DNA from: Micromonospora noduli
GTDB lineage: Bacteria; Actinomycetota; Actinomycetes; Mycobacteriales; Micromonosporaceae
Direction: 5' to 3'
DNA: 64,000 nt
Assembly: GCF_003264365.1 (NCBI RefSeq)
Contig: NZ_PYAK01000019.1
Location: 41,197 to 105,196 of the forward strand
Under the pieces are notes generated by a model, which did not search any database, was not told where the DNA came from, and was given only the letters and a program-made list of their open reading frames with translations. Made by a program: the position numbers and the translations under genes. Shown in pieces: positions 26,602-34,394 of the stretch. The stretch's first letter is position 1; every line of letters starts with the position of its first letter.

Positions 26602-28013
26602 GAGCCCTCCCCCGACCCGACCGCGCCGCCGGGGCTCAGCCCGGCCAGCTCCAGCAGGAGCGCCTTGACCTCGGTCGCCGCGATCTTGTCCCGGGCCGCG
26701 GTCGGGTCGGAGCAGAGCAGCACCGGGCCGTCCGCCGGGTCGTCGGGCAGCCGCCCGTGCGAGCCACGCACCGCCCGCGCACCGGCATCGAGGCCGACCG
26801 CGCTCATCAGGTACCGCATGCCGAGCTTCTTGCGGGCCAGGGCGACCCCGGCGCGGGCCTTCGCGGCACCGGGGTTGGCCGGGTCGAAGAACAGCTCCGC
26901 CGGGTCGTAGCCCGGCTTCCGGTGAATTTCGACCAGCCGGGCGAAGTCCGGTGCCTGGGCGTCGTCCAGCCAGTAGTAGTAGGTGAACCAGGCGTCCGGC
27001 TCGGCCACCAGCACCAGCTCACCGGCGCGCGGATGGTCCAGCCCGTGTGCTGCCTTGCCCTCGGCGTCGAGCACCTCGGCCACCCCGGGCAGGCCGGCGC
27101 AGAGCTTCGCCACCGCCGGCACGTCGGCCGGGTCCCGGACGTAGACGTGCGCGATCTGGTGGTCGGCGACCGCGAACGCCTTCGACGTCCACGGATCGAG
27201 GTACTCCATGCCCGCCTGGGTGTGCACCCGCAACAGCCCCTCGGAGCGCAGCAACCGGTTGACGTCCACCGGCCGGGACACGTCGGTGATGCCGTACTCC
27301 GACAGCACCACCACTGTGGCGTCCCGGGCCCGGGCGGCGTCCAGGAGCGGGCCGAGCACCGTGTCCAGCTCCGCAGCCGCCGCGGCGGCCTGGGCCGACG
27401 AGGGACCGAAGCGTTGCAGGTCGTAGTCCAGGTGCGGAACGTAGACCAGGGTCAGGTCGGGTGACACGTCGGCGAGGATCTGCTCGGCCGCCTGGCAGAT
27501 CCACCGCGACGACGGCAACCCGGCCGTCGGCCCCCAGTAGGTGAAGAGCGGGAAGGTGCCCAGCCGCCCGGTGAGCGCGTCGTGCAGCTCCGGCGGGTCG
27601 GTGTAGCAGTCCGGCTCCTTGCGCCCGTCGGCGTAGTAGACCGGGCGGGGCGTCACCGTCCAGTTGACGTCGGCGCCCATCGCGTACCACCAGCAGACGT
27701 TGGCCACCGTGTAGCCGGGTTCGGCCCGACGGGCGGCCTGCCAGAGCTTGTCCCCGCCGACCAGCGCGTTGTGCTGCCGCCACAGCAACACCTCGCCCAG
27801 CTCCCGGAAATACCACCCGTTGCCGACGATCCCGTGCCCGCTGGGCTGCTCGCCGGTGAGGAAGGTGGACTGCACCGAGCAGGTCACGGCGGGCAGCACG
27901 GTGCCCAGCTCGGCCCGGAAGCCGCCGTCGGCGACCCCCCGCAGTCGAGGCATGTGCGCCAGTAGTCGGGGCGTCAACCCCACCACGTCGAGGACCACCA
28001 GTCGCCGGCTCAT
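26598..28013 (-). CDS. Alkaline phosphatase/nucleotide pyrophosphatase-like protein (EboF-like)
   Basis: A 471-residue protein of the alkaline phosphatase superfamily. The start ATG 28013 overlaps the previous stop by 4 bp. The first metal aspartate is in VVLDVVGLTP; the nucleophile is probably Thr44 in LPAVTCSVQSTFLTG. Other metal ligands lie in VPHLDYDLQRFGP, VVLSEYGITDV (where many relatives have DHG) and ADHQIAHVYV. Related enzymes cleave phosphomonoesters or diesters. In ebo clusters a member of this family accompanies EboE. It lacks a signal peptide and so should act in the cytoplasm, perhaps removing the phosphate of a prenylated cyclitol phosphate (inference). Confidence 0.85.
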   Translation of the reverse strand: MSRRLVVLDVVGLTPRLLAHMPRLRGVADGGFRAELGTVLPAVTCSVQSTFLTGEQPSGHGIVGNGWYFRELGEVLLWRQHNALVGGDKLWQAARRAEPGYTVANVCWWYAMGADVNWTVTPRPVYYADGRKEPDCYTDPPELHDALTGRLGTFPLFTYWGPTAGLPSSRWICQAAEQILADVSPDLTLVYVPHLDYDLQRFGPSSAQAAAAAAELDTVLGPLLDAARARDATVVVLSEYGITDVSRPVDVNRLLRSEGLLRVHTQAGMEYLDPWTSKAFAVADHQIAHVYVRDPADVPAVAKLCAGLPGVAEVLDAEGKAAHGLDHPRAGELVLVAEPDAWFTYYYWLDDAQAPDFARLVEIHRKPGYDPAELFFDPANPGAAKARAGVALARKKLGMRYLMSAVGLDAGARAVRGSHGRLPDDPADGPVLLCSDPTAARDKIAATEVKALLLELAGLSPGGAVGSGEGS

Positions 28014-29209
28014 CGCGTCACTCCCATGCTCACGGTTCGTTCTGCGGTCAGGCCGAGGCCGACCAGTTCGTCCCGGGCGAAGGCCAGTTCCGCGGCGATG
28101 CCGGCGGCCAGCTCCGCGTCGGTGCCGGGCCGTCGGGCGGCCGGCAGCACCCCCCAGGTGTACGTCTCGACGTCGAGGTGGTCGCAGCCGGCGGTCGGGC
28201 CGTCGAAGAGCGCTCTCAGGGCCGCGCGGAGCACCGGCAGGGTAGAGCCGAGCGGTTCCTCGGGTGGGGCGTGCAGCGGCACGTGGTAGTGCACCCGCCA
28301 CGGCCCGGGCAGCGCCCGGTCCAGCGCCTCGTCCAGGTCGTCGGCCGCGTACCTCGGGTCGGCCGGGTCGGCCAGACCGGCGCACCCAGCGCCCCGGGTC
28401 TGGTGCAGGAAGCGCGGCTCCACCCAGCGGCGCAACGCCTCGGCTCCGCCCTCCGGATCGGCGGCCTCGACGGCGGCCGAGACCTGCACCTTCACCACCG
28501 GCAGCCCGGCCGCCCGCAGTCGTTCCAGCGCCTCGGCCGGGTCCTCCCAGGCGCAGGCCAGGTGGGCCAGGTCGACGCAGACGCCCAGTCGATCCGTGTC
28601 CATCCCGGACAGCAGCGCGGCCGCCTGACCGGTGCTCTCCACCACACAGCCGGGCTCCGGCTCGAAGGCGACGCGCACCTCGCGGCCGGTGTCCCGCTGC
28701 ACGTCCGCCAGGCCGGCGGCGAGCTGGTCCAGTCGACCTCGGGCCGCGTCGGCCCGGCCGGTGTCCCACGGTTGACGCCAGGCCAGCGGCAGCGTGGAGA
28801 TCGAACCTCGGGCGGCGTCGTCGGGCAGCAGGTCGGCGAGCACCCGTGCCAGGTTCACTGTGTAGGTCAGGCGCTGCTCGGTGGTCCAGTCCGGGTGGTA
28901 CACGTCCTGCTTGACCACCGGGGCCTGGAAGGCCGCGTACGGGAAGCCGTTGAGGGTGACCACCTCCAGGCCGCGCGCGTCCAGCTCGGTGCGCAACCGG
29001 CGGCGTAGCGTCGGGTCGGCGGCCAGCTCGGCGGCGACCGGGGCGGCCAGCCACAGGCCGAGCCCGAGCAGGTCGCTGCCGAGCGCCTCGCGGACCGGCA
29101 CCGCGTAGGTGTCCAGTTGACCGAGGATGCCGGCGAGGTCCTCGGCGGGGTGCACGTTGGTGCAGTAGCCCAGGTGGACGGTCTCGCCGCCGGCATGTCG
29201 CAGCCGCAT
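28010..29209 (-). CDS. eboE: Metabolite traffic protein EboE (TIM-barrel)
   Basis: A 399-residue xylose-isomerase-like TIM-barrel protein. I place the start at ATG 29209 (MRLRHAGGETVHLGYCTNVH); the open frame upstream is antisense to its neighbour. HLGYCTNVHPAEDL at the N-terminus is characteristic of EboE. Metal-site segments are VAFEPEPGCVVES (Glu) and GVCVDLAHLACAWED (Asp/His), plus VHYHVPLHAP near the C-terminus. EboE occurs with EboA-F in bacterial clusters linked to movement of lipid-like metabolites, such as scytonemin precursors in cyanobacteria. Its reaction is not known. It overlaps the hydrolase gene by one base (TGATG) and the phosphatase by 4. Confidence 0.85.
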   Translation of the reverse strand: MRLRHAGGETVHLGYCTNVHPAEDLAGILGQLDTYAVPVREALGSDLLGLGLWLAAPVAAELAADPTLRRRLRTELDARGLEVVTLNGFPYAAFQAPVVKQDVYHPDWTTEQRLTYTVNLARVLADLLPDDAARGSISTLPLAWRQPWDTGRADAARGRLDQLAAGLADVQRDTGREVRVAFEPEPGCVVESTGQAAALLSGMDTDRLGVCVDLAHLACAWEDPAEALERLRAAGLPVVKVQVSAAVEAADPEGGAEALRRWVEPRFLHQTRGAGCAGLADPADPRYAADDLDEALDRALPGPWRVHYHVPLHAPPEEPLGSTLPVLRAALRALFDGPTAGCDHLDVETYTWGVLPAARRPGTDAELAAGIAAELAFARDELVGLGLTAERTVSMGVTR

Positions 29210-30066
29210 CAGCTGCCGCCACGCAGGATCGAGTTGCCGGTCTGCGGGTCCACCGCGGCGGCGACGTCCAGGTCGCTGAGGTCGAGCCGCCCCGACTGCC
29301 CGTAGAACTCCACCGGGTTTCGCCACAGCACCTTGTCGACGTCGTCGTCGCCGAAGCCGGCCGCGAGCATCGCCTCGCCGGTGGCCCGGGTCAGCAGCGG
29401 GTCGGAGCGTCCCCAGTCGGCTGCCGAGTTGACCAGCATCCGTTCCGTGCCGTACTCCCGCAGCAAATCCACCATCCGCTGCGGGGTCATCTTGGTGTCC
29501 GGGTAGATGGAGAAACCCAGCCAGCAGCCGCTGTCACGGACCAGCTTCACTGTCACCTCGTTGAGGTGGTCGACGACCACCCGACCCGCGTCGATGCCGG
29601 ACTCGGCGACCACGGCGAGGGTCCGCTCGCAGCCGCGCGCCTTGTCCCGGTGCGGGGTGTGCACCAGGGCCGGCAGGTCGTACGCCACAGCGAGGGCGAG
29701 CTGCGCAGCGAACGCCTCGTCCTCCTCGGGCGTCATCGAGTCGTACCCGATCTCGCCGACCGCCACCACCGCGTCCTTGTCCAGGTAGCGGGGCAGCAGG
29801 TCGAGGACCGGCCGGCAGCGCGGGTCGTTGGCCTCCTTGGGGTTCAGCGCGATGGTGGCGAAGTGGCGCACCCCGAACTGCCCGGCCCGGAACGGCTCCC
29901 AGCCGATCAGGGAGTCGAAGTAGTCGGTGAACGAGGCGGCGCTGGTGCGCGGCTGCCCCAGCCAGAACGCCGGCTCCACCACCGCGCGCACTCCGGCGGC
30001 GGCCATCCGTTCGTAGTCGTCGGTGGTGCGTGAGGTCATGTGGATGTGGGGGTCGAAGATGCGCAT
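29209..30066 (-). CDS. TatD-family metal-dependent hydrolase (EboB-like)
   Basis: A 285-residue amidohydrolase-fold protein. The metal motif HxH is in MRIFDPHIHMTSR; the bridging glutamate is in AVGEIGYDSM. Further ligands are in ALVHTPHRDK and VVVDHLNEV, and the final aspartate is in VNSAADWGRSDPL. TatD proteins are nucleases or hydrolases, but this branch occurs in ebo clusters with EboA, which suggests a small-molecule substrate. The ATG directly abuts the EboA stop, giving translational coupling. Confidence 0.86.
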   Translation of the reverse strand: MRIFDPHIHMTSRTTDDYERMAAAGVRAVVEPAFWLGQPRTSAASFTDYFDSLIGWEPFRAGQFGVRHFATIALNPKEANDPRCRPVLDLLPRYLDKDAVVAVGEIGYDSMTPEEDEAFAAQLALAVAYDLPALVHTPHRDKARGCERTLAVVAESGIDAGRVVVDHLNEVTVKLVRDSGCWLGFSIYPDTKMTPQRMVDLLREYGTERMLVNSAADWGRSDPLLTRATGEAMLAAGFGDDDVDKVLWRNPVEFYGQSGRLDLSDLDVAAAVDPQTGNSILRGGS

Positions 30067-30675
30067 TCACGCCTCCCGGGGCAGTGCGGCGGTGAGCCGG
30101 TGGAGCAGGTCGTTGGCGTCGGCGGGCAACTCCCGGCCGGCGGCGTGCCGTTCGGCGGCCAGCGCGGCCAGCATCGCGGTCAGCTCGCCGTCGGCCCGGG
30201 TGTCCAGGTCGGCCACGTTGGCCAGGGGGACGCCGCTGAACACGCACTTGAGCACCGCCTGCCGCCAGGCGGCCTGGTCGAGGTGCCGGGCGTACGGGCC
30301 GAGCGCGGCGGCGACCAGCCGGGTGTCGTTGGTCCGGATCGCGTCGTGCAGCAACGGGACCCCGTCGGCGCCGATCGGCAGCAGCGGCAGGGCGCGCAGC
30401 ACGGCTCGTCGCTCGGCCGCGTCACCGTGTTGGTAGAGGCGCTCGGCGTACGCCGCGTGCTCGCCGGGCAGGCTGGTGAGCAGCAGCACCCGGGCCGCGT
30501 CGTCGGCGGTCCAGCCGGGGGCGTCGGGCAGCGCGGCCCGCCCGCAGCGTCGGCCGACGGCGGGAAAGAGCCGGGTGATCGCGGTGGGCTCGGTGGTGAC
30601 CCGGCGCAGCGCCGTGTCCAGCCAATCGGGATCGGGTACGCCTCCCAGCGCGGCCCGTAGTGAATCCGGTGTCAT
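30067..30675 (-). CDS. eboA: EboA-domain protein
   Basis: A 202-residue helical protein starting at ATG 30675, with GGGGAGGAG 5 bases upstream. Recognisable EboA segments are LRALPLLPIGADGVPLLHDA, HLDQAAWRQAVLKCVFSGVP and LANVADLDTRADGELTAML. The repeated helices resemble HEAT-like folds. EboA is the defining member of the ebo system, and its molecular role is unknown. In this operon it sits between a sugar isomerase and the TatD-like hydrolase. Confidence 0.85.
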   Translation of the reverse strand: MTPDSLRAALGGVPDPDWLDTALRRVTTEPTAITRLFPAVGRRCGRAALPDAPGWTADDAARVLLLTSLPGEHAAYAERLYQHGDAAERRAVLRALPLLPIGADGVPLLHDAIRTNDTRLVAAALGPYARHLDQAAWRQAVLKCVFSGVPLANVADLDTRADGELTAMLAALAAERHAAGRELPADANDLLHRLTAALPREA

Positions 30676-30689
30676 CCCGTCTCCTCCCC

Positions 30690-30735
30690 TTGTTGCTACG
30701 CGGGCACCCCAGTTGTTGCTATGCAGGCACCCCAG
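30690..30735. repeat. 23-bp tandem duplication of a gene end
   Basis: Two copies (30690-30712 and 30713-30735) match at 21 of 23 positions. The second copy contains the last codons and stop of the isomerase gene (GVPA then TAG); the first is a non-coding echo between that stop and the EboA ribosome site. It is a recent local slippage event. Confidence 0.85.
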
Positions 30736-31645
30736 GAATGTCTGCGGGCGGTTCGTCCTTCGCGCGGCCGGCCAGTGCGGCGGCGCGCAGGAACTCGATC
30801 GACCGGGCGGCCACGGCGGGTGCGGCGTGCGAGTCGCGGGGCAACTCCACAGCGACCAGCCCCTGGTAGCCGGCCGCCGCCAGGGCGGCCAGCACCGGCG
30901 GGAAGTCGATCTCGCCGACGCCGAACTCCAGGTGCTCGTGCACGCCTCGACGCATGTCGTCGATCTGCACGTTGACCAGGTGGTCGGCCACCTCGGCGAC
31001 ACACTGTGGCACCGGCCAGGGCTCCAGGCACCGGCAGTGGCCGATGTCGAGGGTGATGCCGAAACGGGCCGGGCTGTCGAGTGCGGCGTGCAGCCGACGC
31101 CAGTCCGCGATGTCCTGCACGAGCATGCCCGGCTCCGGTTCGAAGCCGACTGTGACGCCGGCGGTCTCGGCCGCGTCGACCACCGTGGCGCAGCCAGCCA
31201 CCAGACGGTCCCAGGCGCACTGCGGTGACACCGCCTCGGGTCGGACACCGGCCCAGAACGAGACGGCCTCCGCGCCCAGGTCGGCGCCGATCCGCACGGC
31301 CCGGCGCAGGAACTCGATCCGCCGGGTCGGGTCGTCGTGCAGCAACGTCGGTGCGTGCTTGTGCCACGGGTCGAGCAGGTAGCGGGCGCCGGTCTCGATG
31401 ACCACCGCCAGGCCCAGCGACTCCAACCGTCGACTGACCGCGGCGACCCGGCGGGTGAGCCCGGGCGCGAACGGGTCCAGGTGGTCGTGGTCCAGGGTGA
31501 GCGCCACCCCGTCGTAGCCGAGGTCGGCGATGACGGCGAGCGCGTCGTCGAGGCGGTGGTTGGCGAAGCCGTTCGTGCCGTACCCGAGGCGCAGCGTGGT
31601 GGCGTCGGCGGCCGGCGCACCGGGCCGGGGCTCGGGGACACTCAT
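30719..31645 (-). CDS. Sugar phosphate isomerase/epimerase, TIM barrel
   Basis: A 308-residue xylose-isomerase-like barrel, distinct from the one at 18229. Signature segments are LRLGYGTNGFANHRLDDAL, GVALTLDHDHLDPFAPG, VGFEPEPGMLVQD (metal Glu), GITLDIGHCRCLEPW (Asp/His) and VNVQIDDMRRGVHEHLEFG (Asp/His). In Streptomyces, a protein of this kind is encoded beside the SCO3242 prenyltransferase. It could isomerise the cyclitol or its sugar precursor. It overlaps the prenyltransferase gene by 4 bp (ATGA). Confidence 0.85.
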   Translation of the reverse strand: MSVPEPRPGAPAADATTLRLGYGTNGFANHRLDDALAVIADLGYDGVALTLDHDHLDPFAPGLTRRVAAVSRRLESLGLAVVIETGARYLLDPWHKHAPTLLHDDPTRRIEFLRRAVRIGADLGAEAVSFWAGVRPEAVSPQCAWDRLVAGCATVVDAAETAGVTVGFEPEPGMLVQDIADWRRLHAALDSPARFGITLDIGHCRCLEPWPVPQCVAEVADHLVNVQIDDMRRGVHEHLEFGVGEIDFPPVLAALAAAGYQGLVAVELPRDSHAAPAVAARSIEFLRAAALAGRAKDEPPADIPGVPA

Positions 31646-32607
31646 GTCGGGGAGACCTTCCGGGCCAGCCGTCGACCCAGCGGCGCGGCCGCCGCGACGG
31701 CCACCCCGAGCAGACCCGCTCCACCCCGGGCGGTGAGGGCCCCCTGGAGGGCCGGCAACCCGGTGATCCCGGCGCCGACGGCCGCGCGGACCCGCCCGGC
31801 GGACGGGTCCCGGACCACCTCGGCCTGGGCCGCGCCGTACCGGGCGGCGTACCAGCCGGCCAGCACTGCGGGTAGCACCGCCGCGATCGTGGCCGACCGA
31901 CTGCGACCCGCGCGCACGCCGGTCCCGTCGGCGGTCTCGGCCCGGTCGGTGGCCCCGGTCTGGTTCGTCGTTCGGAGGGCTGCGCGTCGGGCGCCCGGCA
32001 CGGCGACGGCGGCACTGGCGGCGACCAGCGCGGTTCCGGCGAGGGTGCGCATCGGCAGGGTGGCGTCGGCGCCGGTGACCTCCCGGCGGGACAGCGCGGT
32101 GACCGTCCAGGTGTGCGCGGCGACGGTGGCCGCCGCCGGCAACGCCCGGGTGATCCGGCCGCCGGACGCGCCGAGCAGCACGTCCAGCCCTCGGCAGGCG
32201 GCCATCACGGCCGGGCCGGCCGCGGTGTTCTTGGCCAGCAGGTCGTACCCCCAGATGGTGGCGGCCAGCGGCACGGCGAGCGCGGCGGCGCGTCGACCGC
32301 CCGCGGCGGCGGCCAGGCCCACGCCGGCGGCCGTGAGGCCCGCCGCGAGACCGACAGCGGCGGCCGGGGTGATCCGTCCGCTCGGGATCGGCCGCTCGGG
32401 CCGTTCCTCGGCGTCCAGGCGCCGGTCGGCCCAGTCGTTGGCGGCCATGCCGGCCCAGTAGAGCAGCACCGAGGCGCCGGCCAGGGCAGGGGTACGCCGG
32501 CTCAACGCGCCAGCCGCCGCGGCCCCGGCGATCACGTCACCGGGCACCGAGAGCGCGGCCGGCGCCCGGACCAGCTCGGCGAGGTCAGCCAACGTTGTCA
32601 TGGTCAC
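31642..32607 (-). CDS. UbiA-superfamily prenyltransferase (SCO3242 family, EboC-like)
   Basis: A 321-residue integral membrane enzyme with about eight hydrophobic segments. The diagnostic UbiA motif is NDWADRRLDAEERPERPIPS at residues 57-76, containing NDxxDxxxD for the magnesium-diphosphate site. UbiA enzymes transfer a prenyl chain to an acceptor, which may be an aromatic ring, a sugar phosphate or a polyol phosphate. EERPERPIPSGR is typical of the SCO3242/EboC branch. The gene lies between the inositol-phosphate-synthase homologue and an isomerase, which suggests a cyclitol or sugar acceptor rather than an aromatic one. It overlaps the synthase gene by 23 bp. Confidence 0.88.
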   Translation of the reverse strand: MTMTTLADLAELVRAPAALSVPGDVIAGAAAAGALSRRTPALAGASVLLYWAGMAANDWADRRLDAEERPERPIPSGRITPAAAVGLAAGLTAAGVGLAAAAGGRRAAALAVPLAATIWGYDLLAKNTAAGPAVMAACRGLDVLLGASGGRITRALPAAATVAAHTWTVTALSRREVTGADATLPMRTLAGTALVAASAAVAVPGARRAALRTTNQTGATDRAETADGTGVRAGRSRSATIAAVLPAVLAGWYAARYGAAQAEVVRDPSAGRVRAAVGAGITGLPALQGALTARGGAGLLGVAVAAAAPLGRRLARKVSPT

Positions 32608-33751
32608 CGTCCCCGCCGTCGTGCAGGTGCCGGGTGAAGGCGGTCAGCCGGGCCCACTGCTCGCCCAGCGAGTGGGTGGGCGCGCCCAGTGGGTCCTTGA
32701 AGAAGAAGCCCAGGTCGGCCAGCGGCCCCACCTGCCCGGCGGCGTGCGCGGCGGCGGTGAGTCGGGCCAGGTCGAGCACCAGTGGCGCGGCCAGCGCGGA
32801 GTCGCAGCCGTGCCAGGTGAACTCCATCCGCATGCCGGTGCCGAGGAATCCGCTGAAGGTGATCAGATCCCAGGCGGTCTTGAAGTCGCCCAGCTCCTCG
32901 ACGTACTCGATGCGGGTGCCGCCCTGCGGGACGTAGCCCAGCGTCTCGCCGAGCACCCGCTGCTTGCTCTGCACCTTCGCCGCGTTCGCGGCCGGGTCGG
33001 CGAGGGTGGCGCCGTCGCCACCGCCGAGCAGGTTGACCCCGGACCAGGAGCCAACGGCCAGGTTGCGCATCGCGAACATCGGCGCGAGCACCGACTTGAC
33101 CAGGGTCTCCCCGGTCTTGCCGTCGTGCCCGGCGTACGGCAGTCCGGCCTCCTCGGCCAACGCGGCCAGCGCCGGCAGCCGCAGCCCGGTGGACGGGGTG
33201 AAGTCGACGTACGGGCAGCCGGCGAGGACCGCCGCGTACGCGTAGAGGGAGCTGACCGGCAGCACCTCGTCCGGACCGTCGAGGGCGGCGCGTAGCGCGA
33301 CCGGGTCGGCGTGCGCGGGGTGCGGTCGAGGGGCCGGCTCGGTGGCGGAGACGTTGACCACCACCACCCGGTCCAGCTCGTGCCGTTCGCGGAAGCTGGT
33401 CAGGTCGCGGACCACGGCCTCGGCGCGGTCGGCCTGGGTGTCGCCGACCGGCGCGGGGCGCAGTTCCTGCTCGACCACGCCCAGTTCGTCGCGGAGCGCG
33501 GCGACCAGTCGCCAGGGGATGACACCGGCGTCGGCGAGGGCCTCGGCGCGCTTGCACAGCGGAGTGGTGGCCAGGTCGTGTCCGCCGAAGACCAGGTCGG
33601 CGAAGGCCGGCAGGGCCGGGCCGCGCAGCTCGGGAAGCTCGGTGACGCAGCCGGTGGGCCCGGCCAGGCCGGCTCGCAGCGCGAGCCCCCCGACGATGCT
33701 GGTGGTCGCGACGGATCCGCGCGCTCCTACCAGCCAGACACCTGTTCGCAT
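32585..33751 (-). CDS. myo-Inositol-1-phosphate synthase family cyclase
   Basis: A 388-residue protein of the inositol-3-phosphate synthase family. The NAD-binding motif VGARGSVATTSIVGGLAL is at residues 8-25. The catalytic-domain motif GHDGKTGETLVKS starts at 208, and GSWSGVNLLGGGDGATL follows, matching the NLLGNNDG-type signature. It should turn a hexose phosphate into a cyclitol phosphate through NAD-dependent oxidation and aldol closure. The sequence differs enough from housekeeping synthases that the exact product is open. ATG 33751 follows AAGGAG. First gene of the eight-gene operon; it takes the place that EboD, a dehydroquinate-synthase-like cyclase, holds in classical ebo clusters. 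Confidence 0.88.
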   Translation of the reverse strand: MRTGVWLVGARGSVATTSIVGGLALRAGLAGPTGCVTELPELRGPALPAFADLVFGGHDLATTPLCKRAEALADAGVIPWRLVAALRDELGVVEQELRPAPVGDTQADRAEAVVRDLTSFRERHELDRVVVVNVSATEPAPRPHPAHADPVALRAALDGPDEVLPVSSLYAYAAVLAGCPYVDFTPSTGLRLPALAALAEEAGLPYAGHDGKTGETLVKSVLAPMFAMRNLAVGSWSGVNLLGGGDGATLADPAANAAKVQSKQRVLGETLGYVPQGGTRIEYVEELGDFKTAWDLITFSGFLGTGMRMEFTWHGCDSALAAPLVLDLARLTAAAHAAGQVGPLADLGFFFKDPLGAPTHSLGEQWARLTAFTRHLHDGGDGDHDNVG

Positions 33752-33788
33752 GGTGCTCCTTCCCCATTCACGAGGAACCGTCGGTACC

Positions 33789-33852
33789 GCTAAATATAGG
33801 AATATCAGAATATGTTTCGGAAAGATACGGCCCGGTTTCGGAAAGTTTCGGG
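33789..33852 (-). promoter_or_regulatory. AT-rich promoter region with paired CTTTCCGAAAC sites
   Basis: Just upstream of the eight-gene operon, GTTTCGGAAAG occurs twice on the plus strand (33814-33824 and 33835-33845), offset by exactly 21 bp, two turns of the helix. A half copy GTTTCGGG follows at 33845. Next to them, 33791-33812 is strikingly AT-rich (TAAATATAGGAATATCAGAA) for this genome and is the likely -10 region. The arrangement fits a regulator binding as paired dimers on one DNA face. Confidence 0.55.
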
Positions 33853-34353
33853 TCGGGTGGATGGGCCCCGTCCGCTCGCCCCGCACCGGAACAGCACCGG
33901 CTTCCGACGTCGGCGTCGGCGGCGACGACGCCGGGCCGGATCCCGGCAGGTGCGAGCAGACGGGGCTGGTAGGCAGGGTCGGGTCGGCGTCTCGACCCTG
34001 CCTCCCCCGCATCCGGCCGGTCGGGGCATTGGCATGCCCCGGCCGGGCGTCTCAGGCCGCCGCGCCCACCGGAACACCTACCGAACCACGCCCGGCCGGG
34101 AACCGGCGAGCGGATGCGGTACGGGTGGGGGCGGCGGCGGGCGGTGTCATCAGGTCCTCCGGAGGTCACCGGTGGTGGCGGTCCTCCGGTGCGGCCGGGG
34201 AATCCCGGTCCGGTCGCACCGGACGACCGTCCTGCTCGTGCGCCACCGGGCCGTAGGGCCCGGCTGCACGCTCTCCGAAGCCGACCTCTGTCCCGGCCAC
34301 GGGGCGCAATCCGTGGCTGGTCCCTCGCCGGTCGGCTTCGGAAAGCCGGTCGG
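33853..34353. other. Long gene-free stretch between two operons
   Basis: About 500 bases between the operon promoter and the terminator of the dehydrogenase gene. Reading frames here are low-complexity Arg/Pro/Gly and lack the codon pattern of the neighbours. A weak copy of the regulatory motif (CTTCGGAAAG, 34337-34346) lies inside a small hairpin near 34333-34348. Nothing else was recognised. Confidence 0.45.
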
Positions 34354-34381
34354 GCGATGGCGGTGCGAACACCGCCGTCGC
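34354..34381 (-). terminator. Hairpin terminator after the Gfo/Idh/MocA gene
   Basis: A 12-bp stem with one mismatch (34354-34365 with 34370-34381) closes on loop CGAA, 13 bp after the stop of the dehydrogenase gene. It marks the end of the sugar-transport operon. Confidence 0.65.
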
Positions 34382-34394
34382 GGATGGTCAATGG

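Noticed and set aside
26598..29222. Single 874-residue frame spanning phosphatase and EboE genes
   Set aside because: The upstream part is an antisense-free but wrong-frame reading of eboE (Arg/Gly/Pro rich). The phosphatase starts at ATG 28013, with the usual 4-bp overlap.
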